Below are positions 59,396 through 64,000 of a stretch of DNA of 64,000 bases, in pieces. How positions within the stretch are numbered: the first letter of the stretch is position 1; the number at the start of each line of letters is the position of its first letter. The notes under the pieces are model-generated. The model was not told where the DNA came from. It did no database searches and saw only the letters and a list, made by a program, of their open reading frames with translations. Source of the stretch: Pseudomonas sp. R37(2017). GTDB taxonomy: Bacteria > Pseudomonadota > Gammaproteobacteria > Pseudomonadales > Pseudomonadaceae. The DNA is taken from NCBI RefSeq assembly GCF_002113375.1, contig NZ_NEHO01000001.1:92940-156939 (forward strand), written 5' to 3'. Both the position numbers and the translations under genes were made by a program.

Positions 59396-59421
59396 AAGGG
59401 CGCTCCCACAGGAGCGCCCTT
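59396..59421. terminator. Terminator between copD and the small lipoprotein gene
   Basis: AAGGGCGCTCC pairs with GGAGCGCCCTT around loop CACA. T-rich ends occur on both strands, so it could serve both convergent genes. Confidence 0.75.
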
Positions 59422-59440
59422 CTTCATTGCCGACCGCGTA

Positions 59441-59662
59441 TCAGTCGTCGTGCAACAAACCGGAACTGTACTCGCCAAAGCTGTTGCCCAACGCGCTGCC
59501 ATGGAAACTCATCCTGTTGGCGTTGCTGTTGGCAGGCCCTGGGCCAAAGCCGGACGGCTGCACGGAGTCGACCGGATAATCGCGGGGAGAACTCACACTC
59601 GAACAGGCGCTCAACAGCATGGCACCCGCTATCAACGAGACCTTGATCAGGTTTGCGATCAT
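59441..59662 (-). CDS. Small lipoprotein
   Basis: The protein has 73 residues with a lipobox LLSACSS, so Cys is near position 20 after a hydrophobic signal (IKVSLIAGAMLL). The mature part is Ser/Gly/Asn-rich with no known domain. AGGA lies eight bases before the ATG at 59662. It is convergent with copD. Confidence 0.75.
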   Translation of the reverse strand: MIANLIKVSLIAGAMLLSACSSVSSPRDYPVDSVQPSGFGPGPANSNANRMSFHGSALGNSFGEYSSGLLHDD

Positions 59663-59752
59663 CTTTTTATTCCTGTGGATTGAGGTGAGGAGGACATGAC
59701 ATTCAGTTGCCATCCTATGCCTCGCCCGTGCCGGACATCATGAAGTTTTGCG

Positions 59753-59787
59753 GGGCGACAGCGTTGGTTCAGGAACGCTGTGCGCCC
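59753..59787. other. Long hairpin downstream of the RTX gene
   Basis: GGGCGACAGCGTT and AACGCTGTGCGCCC form a strong stem 41 bases past the RTX stop. There is no clear T run on either strand, so termination is uncertain; mRNA stabilisation is possible. Confidence 0.45.
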
Positions 59788-59827
59788 GGTGATATCCGCC
59801 CCTTCCACAGAGCTGCGGCGAGGACAA

Positions 59828-62800
59828 TCAGGCAACAATGTCTGCGCTGACGAGTGTCGTAACACCGACCAGGGAAATCTCGAACTCCGCCGCCGTGTCG
59901 GCATCGGTGCTGCCGAACAGGATGCCGCCAGCGAAGCGCACCTGCCCGGTCGCATTACTGCTGAAGGCACTCGCCCCGATAAAACTGAAAGCTTCATTGA
60001 CGGCGGTGGCCACGTTCGCGTCCAGGGTCGACAGGTCGATTTTGTCGCCCTCGGCGGTTTTGAAATCCCCGATCACATCGCGCAATGTACCCAGGCCCAT
60101 TTCGCTCAAGGCATCGAAGTCGAAACGATCGGCTCCGACACCGCCATTGAGCTGGTCAACACCCACCCCGCCTATCAGCAGGTCGTTACCGGCACCGCCA
60201 TTGAGGACATCATTGCCCGCGCCCCCACTGAGGGTGTTGGCGGCAACGTTGCCGGTCAGGGTGTCGTTGAAGTTACTACCGGCCAGGCTTTCGAAACCCA
60301 GCAGCGTATCGCTGCCCGAGCCGCCCGTGACCTGGACGGTGGTCACAGCCAGACTGGCCGCCACCGCACTCGTGGCAAAGGCATAGGACGCGGTATCGAC
60401 GCCGTCGCCGCCATTGAGGATGTTGTTGCCGGCCCCGGCAAACAGCGTGTTGTTCAAGGTATTGCCGGTGCCGTTGGCGGCCGTGGTTGCCAGCAGCCGC
60501 AGGTTCTCCACGTTGGCGCCCAGCGTATAACCGGCCAGGGAGCTGTAGACCGAATCCGTGCCGCCGGTGGCGACGACCGCACTGGTTTCACTGACCACAT
60601 CACCGACGTTATCGACAACGTAGATGTCCGAACCGTCACCCCCCACCATGGTGTCTACACCGGCACCACCATCGAGGGTGTCATTGCCGGCACCGCCATT
60701 GAGGGCATCATTGCCCGCACCCCCACTGAGGGTGTTGGCGGCGGCATTGCCGGTCAGGGTGTCGTTGAAGTTACTACCGGCCAGGCTTTCGAAGCCCAGC
60801 AGCGTATCGCTGCCCGAGCCGCCCGTGGCCTGGGCGGTGGTGACAGCCAGGCTGGCCACCACTGCACTGGCGGCAAAGGCATAGGACGCGGTGTCGATAC
60901 CGTCGCCGCCATTGAGGATGTTGTTGCCGGCGCCGGCAAACAGTGTGTTGTTCAAGGCATTGCCGGTACCGTTGGCGGCCGTGGTTGCCAACAGGCGCAG
61001 GTTTTCCACATTGGCGCCCAGGATGTAACCACCCAGGGAGCTGTAGACCGCATCCGTACCGCCGGTGGCGACGACCGCATTGGTTTCACTGACCACATCG
61101 CTGACGCTATTGACGATGTAGATGTCCGAACCGTCGCTCCCCACCATGGTGTCATTGCCGGCACCCCCATCGAGGGTGTCATTACCGGCACCGCCATTGA
61201 GGACATCATTGCCCGCACCCCCACTGAGGGTATTGGCGGCGGTATTGCCAGTCAGGGTGTCGTTGAAGTTACTGCCGGTCAGGTTTTCAAAAGCCAGCAG
61301 CGTATCGCTGCCTGAGCCGCCCGTAGCCTGGGCGGTGGTGACAGCCAGACTGGCCACCACTGCACTGGCGGCAAAGGCATAGGACGCGGTATCGATACCG
61401 TCGCCGCCATTGAGGATATTGTTGCCGGCCCCGGCAAAGATCGTGTTGTTCAAGGCATTGCCGGTACCGTTGGCCGCCGTCGTTGCCAGCAAGCGCAGGT
61501 TTTCCACGTTGGCGCCAAGGACGTGGGTCGCCAGGGTACTGTTGACCGTATCGATGCCACCGGTAGCGGCAACGGCATTGGTTTCGCTGACGACATCGAA
61601 CTGGTTATCGACGAAGTAGGTGTCAGAGCCGTCGCCGCCAATCATCCTGTCTGCGCCGGCACCACCATTGAGGGTGTCGTTGCCGGCATCGCCATTGAGA
61701 TGGTCGTTTGCGCTGCCGCCCGTGAGGGAGTCGTCACCCGCGCCGGCATCGATGACGACGCTTCCGACACCCGCCCAGGTCAGCACATTGGCCGCGGCAT
61801 CGCCCGTCAGGCCGGTGAGTTTATTGCCGCTTGCATCGAACCGCTGGAAGTAAGTGCCTGAACCTGCCCCGTCCTGGCCGATGGATTCCCAGACAACCAC
61901 ATAACCACCATCAGCCAGGGTGGTCACCCGCGTGATGACCTGGTCGCCCACTACCGTCGTATTGATACGGGTTTCAGCACCGACCGGAGCGCCACTGGCA
62001 TTAAGCCGCTGGGTGAACACACCAGAAGCATCGCCAGGACCGTTACCCACCCAGGTGACCAGGTAGCCACCATCGAACAACGCCGAGACATGAGGCTCCG
62101 ACTGATCACCGGCGATCGTCGTGTTGACCCGGGTCTGCACACCCACCTTGGTGCCGGCGGAGTTATAGAGCTGGGCAAATACGTCTATCTGGCCCGGGCC
62201 GTTGATGGTTTCAGGGTAAGACTCCCAGACGACCAGGTAATTGCCGTTGGCCTGCACCGCGACCATATGCTCGGTCTGGGTATCCACTGACGGTGTATTG
62301 ACCAGGGTTTCCGAACCCACCTTGACGCCAGCAGAGTTAAAGCGCTGGGTGACGATGCCATAGTCATCACCCGGGCCATTCCCTTCCCACACCGCCAGGT
62401 AACCACCGTCGGGAACACCAAAAATCTGCGGAAAATCCTGTGCCCCCAGGGTAGTGGTGTTGACGTGAACTTCCCCACCGACCTTGACCCCGCTGGCATT
62501 GAAGCGCTGCAGAAAAGACCCGAAGTTGCCACTGGCTTCCTCGGCCCCCCATGCCACCACATAACCACCGTCGGCCAGGGCAGTTATTTCAGGGGAATCG
62601 CGCAAGCCCGCCAGGGTTGTATTGACAACAGTTTCGCCACCAAGCCTGGTGCCGTTGGCGTTGTACTGCTGAGTAAAAATGCATTGCTGCCCCCCGGTAT
62701 TGAGGCCGGACCAGGTCACAACGTAGCCGCCGTTGAGCAGCCCGACCACCGAAGGCTGAAACTGCTCGCCCGCAAGCGTGGTGTTGACCAGCGTCTCACC

Positions 62801-62974
62801 CCCCACCTTGGCACCGCTGGCGTTATAGCGCTGGGTAAATACTCCAGTGGTCTCGCCAAGACCATTGCCCTGCCAGGCGATGACAAAACCACCGTCGATC
62901 AACCCATAGATATTCGGATCCTCCTGATTGCCTGCAGTCGTGGTGTTAATCAGCGTTTCACCAAAATTTGGCAT
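59828..62974 (-). CDS. Large RTX (calcium-binding repeat) protein, probable type I secretion substrate
   Basis: The protein has 1048 residues and no N-terminal signal peptide. The first 385 residues contain seven repeats of about 55 residues (pattern G-E-T-x-V-N-T-T...DGGYVV-W...Q-R-Y-N-A-S-G). Residues about 385-436 start the RTX region (GAGDDSLTGGSANDHLNG). Three 166-residue units follow at 437-602, 603-768 and 769-934, each with GGxGxDxxx nonapeptides. The last 114 residues (GADRFDFDALSEMG, VIGDFKTAEGDKIDL) match the serralysin-type C-terminal domain with the type I secretion signal. AAGGA lies seven bases before the ATG at 62974. No enzyme domain and no type I secretion genes are in the window. 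Confidence 0.9.
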   Translation of the reverse strand: MPNFGETLINTTTAGNQEDPNIYGLIDGGFVIAWQGNGLGETTGVFTQRYNASGAKVGGETLVNTTLAGEQFQPSVVGLLNGGYVVTWSGLNTGGQQCIFTQQYNANGTRLGGETVVNTTLAGLRDSPEITALADGGYVVAWGAEEASGNFGSFLQRFNASGVKVGGEVHVNTTTLGAQDFPQIFGVPDGGYLAVWEGNGPGDDYGIVTQRFNSAGVKVGSETLVNTPSVDTQTEHMVAVQANGNYLVVWESYPETINGPGQIDVFAQLYNSAGTKVGVQTRVNTTIAGDQSEPHVSALFDGGYLVTWVGNGPGDASGVFTQRLNASGAPVGAETRINTTVVGDQVITRVTTLADGGYVVVWESIGQDGAGSGTYFQRFDASGNKLTGLTGDAAANVLTWAGVGSVVIDAGAGDDSLTGGSANDHLNGDAGNDTLNGGAGADRMIGGDGSDTYFVDNQFDVVSETNAVAATGGIDTVNSTLATHVLGANVENLRLLATTAANGTGNALNNTIFAGAGNNILNGGDGIDTASYAFAASAVVASLAVTTAQATGGSGSDTLLAFENLTGSNFNDTLTGNTAANTLSGGAGNDVLNGGAGNDTLDGGAGNDTMVGSDGSDIYIVNSVSDVVSETNAVVATGGTDAVYSSLGGYILGANVENLRLLATTAANGTGNALNNTLFAGAGNNILNGGDGIDTASYAFAASAVVASLAVTTAQATGGSGSDTLLGFESLAGSNFNDTLTGNAAANTLSGGAGNDALNGGAGNDTLDGGAGVDTMVGGDGSDIYVVDNVGDVVSETSAVVATGGTDSVYSSLAGYTLGANVENLRLLATTAANGTGNTLNNTLFAGAGNNILNGGDGVDTASYAFATSAVAASLAVTTVQVTGGSGSDTLLGFESLAGSNFNDTLTGNVAANTLSGGAGNDVLNGGAGNDLLIGGVGVDQLNGGVGADRFDFDALSEMGLGTLRDVIGDFKTAEGDKIDLSTLDANVATAVNEAFSFIGASAFSSNATGQVRFAGGILFGSTDADTAAEFEISLVGVTTLVSADIVA
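60173..61666 (-). repeat. Three tandem 498-bp units inside the RTX gene
   Basis: Units at 60173-60670, 60671-61168 and 61169-61666 are highly similar in DNA. Landmarks such as CCCCCACTGAGGGT recur exactly 498 bases apart (60222, 60720, 61218). The reading frame is preserved, so gain or loss of a unit would change the protein by 166 residues. Confidence 0.92.
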
Positions 62975-63253
62975 GACACAGTCCTTCTGCAAGATGACGA
63001 GGCGAGACCGGGAGACTTGTGAGTCTGAGAATATCTGCGCGCCATCAAAACGCTAGCTCGTCCGTCGGATGAGTGGCCGGTTGATTGGTGATACGGGGAG
63101 ACAGGCGGCAGGCTCGCCGCGCTTTGTGCACTACATCGGTGATGTCGCCTGCGCCAGTCAAATCGAGCCCTGGTGAAGACACGAATTCAGATTCCGCCCT
63201 CGAGAACGCTAGCTAAAACCATGGAACCCAGAATCTCCTACCAACCTCCTTCC

Positions 63254-63616
63254 TCAATTGACCTTCACACCCCCACCGGGCGGATCAACGTTATCCAGCG
63301 CCCGATTCACCAATAACTCCCCCACCACCGCCAACTGTTGTATCGACAGCGCCAGACTGCGTGGCGAGCCTTCGAGCTTGCAGGCCAGGTCGGTTGTCAG
63401 GACGTTCAGCGACGCGAGGGTTTCGCAGGCGTGGCATAGCAAGGTTTCGATATCGACGTCGGGAAGGATGGTAAAGACGTGGCAGATGGGGTCAGGGTGG
63501 TTGGGGTCGCGCAGGCGTTTGCTGACAATGCGATGACTGGCTTGGGAAAGCTGGTCAAGATCAAGAGGATCGCAAGCGGTTGAAGCAACCGGAGGATCTG
63601 GCGTGATTTTTTTCAT
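63254..63616 (-). CDS. DUF6124-type small protein
   Basis: The protein has 120 residues with MKKITPDPP at the start, then a helical core containing PDVDIETLLCHACETLASLNV and QQLAVVGELLVNRALD, the pattern of the Pseudomonas-specific DUF6124 (DUF3077-like) proteins. The function is unknown. It is monocistronic and is preceded by a palindrome-rich leader region. Confidence 0.82.
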   Translation of the reverse strand: MKKITPDPPVASTACDPLDLDQLSQASHRIVSKRLRDPNHPDPICHVFTILPDVDIETLLCHACETLASLNVLTTDLACKLEGSPRSLALSIQQLAVVGELLVNRALDNVDPPGGGVKVN

Positions 63617-64000
63617 GGTTGTCGTTCCTAGAATTGAATGAAGGAACTGCCAGCATCACTTCCACATGATGGGGTGGCAGCTGTGCGCAGGTGTGGAAGA
63701 CCGGGGATCTAGGAACCCGGCGCACCCGAAAGTGCCCCGCGCACAGCCGCCATAATTTAACAGCAGACATGAAAAAAGCGCCTGCCTAAATTCAGGTGGC
63801 GCCTGTGCGCCTAGATCTTGTGAAGGGCTTCCACACCCTTGTCGCTGAATTTGCAGCGACGCAAAAAAGGCTATCCGGGTGGTTGAGGGAGTGCAATGTG
63901 GGCGATGGGGACGTGAGTTGCGGGATATCTCTGACATTTTCGTGGCGATTTAAACAGGACTGACTGCTCATACTCGGACTCCCGAGCCCCACCCTCCCAA
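63617..64000. other. Palindrome-rich intergenic region at the right edge
   Basis: No convincing gene is seen. An inverted repeat pairs GTGTGGAAG-n6-GATCTAGG (63691-63713) with CCTAGATC-n10-CTTCCACAC (63810-63836). Inside it is a hairpin GCGCCTGCCT...AGGTGGCGC (63778-63805) that is followed by six T on the minus strand. A further stem GTCGCTG...CAGCGAC lies at about 63841-63860. Confidence 0.6.
63771..63805 (-). terminator. Probable terminator for a minus-strand gene beyond the right edge
   Basis: On the minus strand GCGCCACCT pairs with AGGCAGGCGC and is followed by TTTTTT. The upstream gene would lie outside the window. Confidence 0.5.

Noticed and set aside
60173..61666. Regular repeats considered as a CRISPR array
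   Set aside because: The period is 498 bp, in frame, and encodes RTX repeats. There are no short repeat/spacer units or cas genes.
63656..63992. Short minus-strand frames at the right edge
   Set aside because: They cross palindromes and a probable terminator, lack ribosome sites and show no domain.

Overview
The window reads as chromosomal DNA of a Pseudomonas of the fluorescens group. The evidence is the high GC content, the conserved block metZ-purF-cvpA-dedD-folC-accD-trpF-truA-fimV-usg-asd-leuB-leuD-leuC in one orientation, REP/REPIN palindromes of the type built on TCGCGAGCAAGCCCGCTCCCAC, and Pseudomonas-style neighbours (uvrB beside an aromatic aminotransferase, gltX beside tRNA-Glu/tRNA-Ala genes, a DUF6124-type small protein).

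Layout. 1-3358 (minus): a Tat-exported molybdenum hydroxylase (large subunit) and its [2Fe-2S] subunit, which runs off the left edge. 3812-4187 (minus): a Val-Asp-Asp tRNA operon with a strong sigma70 promoter and a terminator. 4372-22926 (minus): a long housekeeping run for methionine, purine, folate, fatty acid, tryptophan, threonine/lysine and leucine synthesis, plus the polar hub protein FimV and pseudouridine synthase TruA. 23075-27309 (plus): a LysR regulator divergent from leuC, then a five-PAS GGDEF-EAL protein. 27459-33594 (plus): an orphan PAAR protein followed by a compact lipid operon that matches Escherichia coli ynbABCD with two extra genes. 33679-37177 (minus): small heat-shock protein with a sigma32 promoter and a ROSE-type RNA thermometer, dusC, and a TetR/hydrolase/thioesterase group. 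37363-39573 (minus): a duplicated tRNA-Glu/tRNA-Ala pair and gltX. 39817-46388: an EmrAB-type efflux pair, uvrB, aromatic aminotransferase and a small membrane protein. 46457-49900: tRNA-Asn, an NCS2 permease with a GntR-type palindrome upstream, a BrnT/BrnA toxin-antitoxin pair and an arylamine N-acetyltransferase. 50183-55303: a Gly-rich exported peptide, a DUF1254 protein, an unknown protein, and two divergent L,D-transpeptidases. 55411-59358 (plus): copABCD copper resistance. 59441-63616 (minus): a small lipoprotein, a large RTX protein with three near-identical 498-bp units, and a DUF6124-type protein. The right end is a palindrome-rich intergenic stretch.

The most interesting candidate system is 27854-33594. 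It encodes a CDP-alcohol phosphotransferase with altered metal ligands, an alpha/beta-hydrolase/methyltransferase fusion, a PAP2/dual-specificity phosphatase fusion, an unrecognised small membrane protein, a PlsC-type acyltransferase and a CdsA-type cytidylyltransferase. Together these could form a self-contained second phospholipid pathway: acylation, CDP-diacylglycerol formation, head-group transfer, dephosphorylation and tailoring. Its product is not known to me. Secondary points of interest are the two L,D-transpeptidases beside the copper operon, the seven-repeat domain and long DNA repeats of the RTX protein, and the thermometer upstream of the Hsp20 gene.
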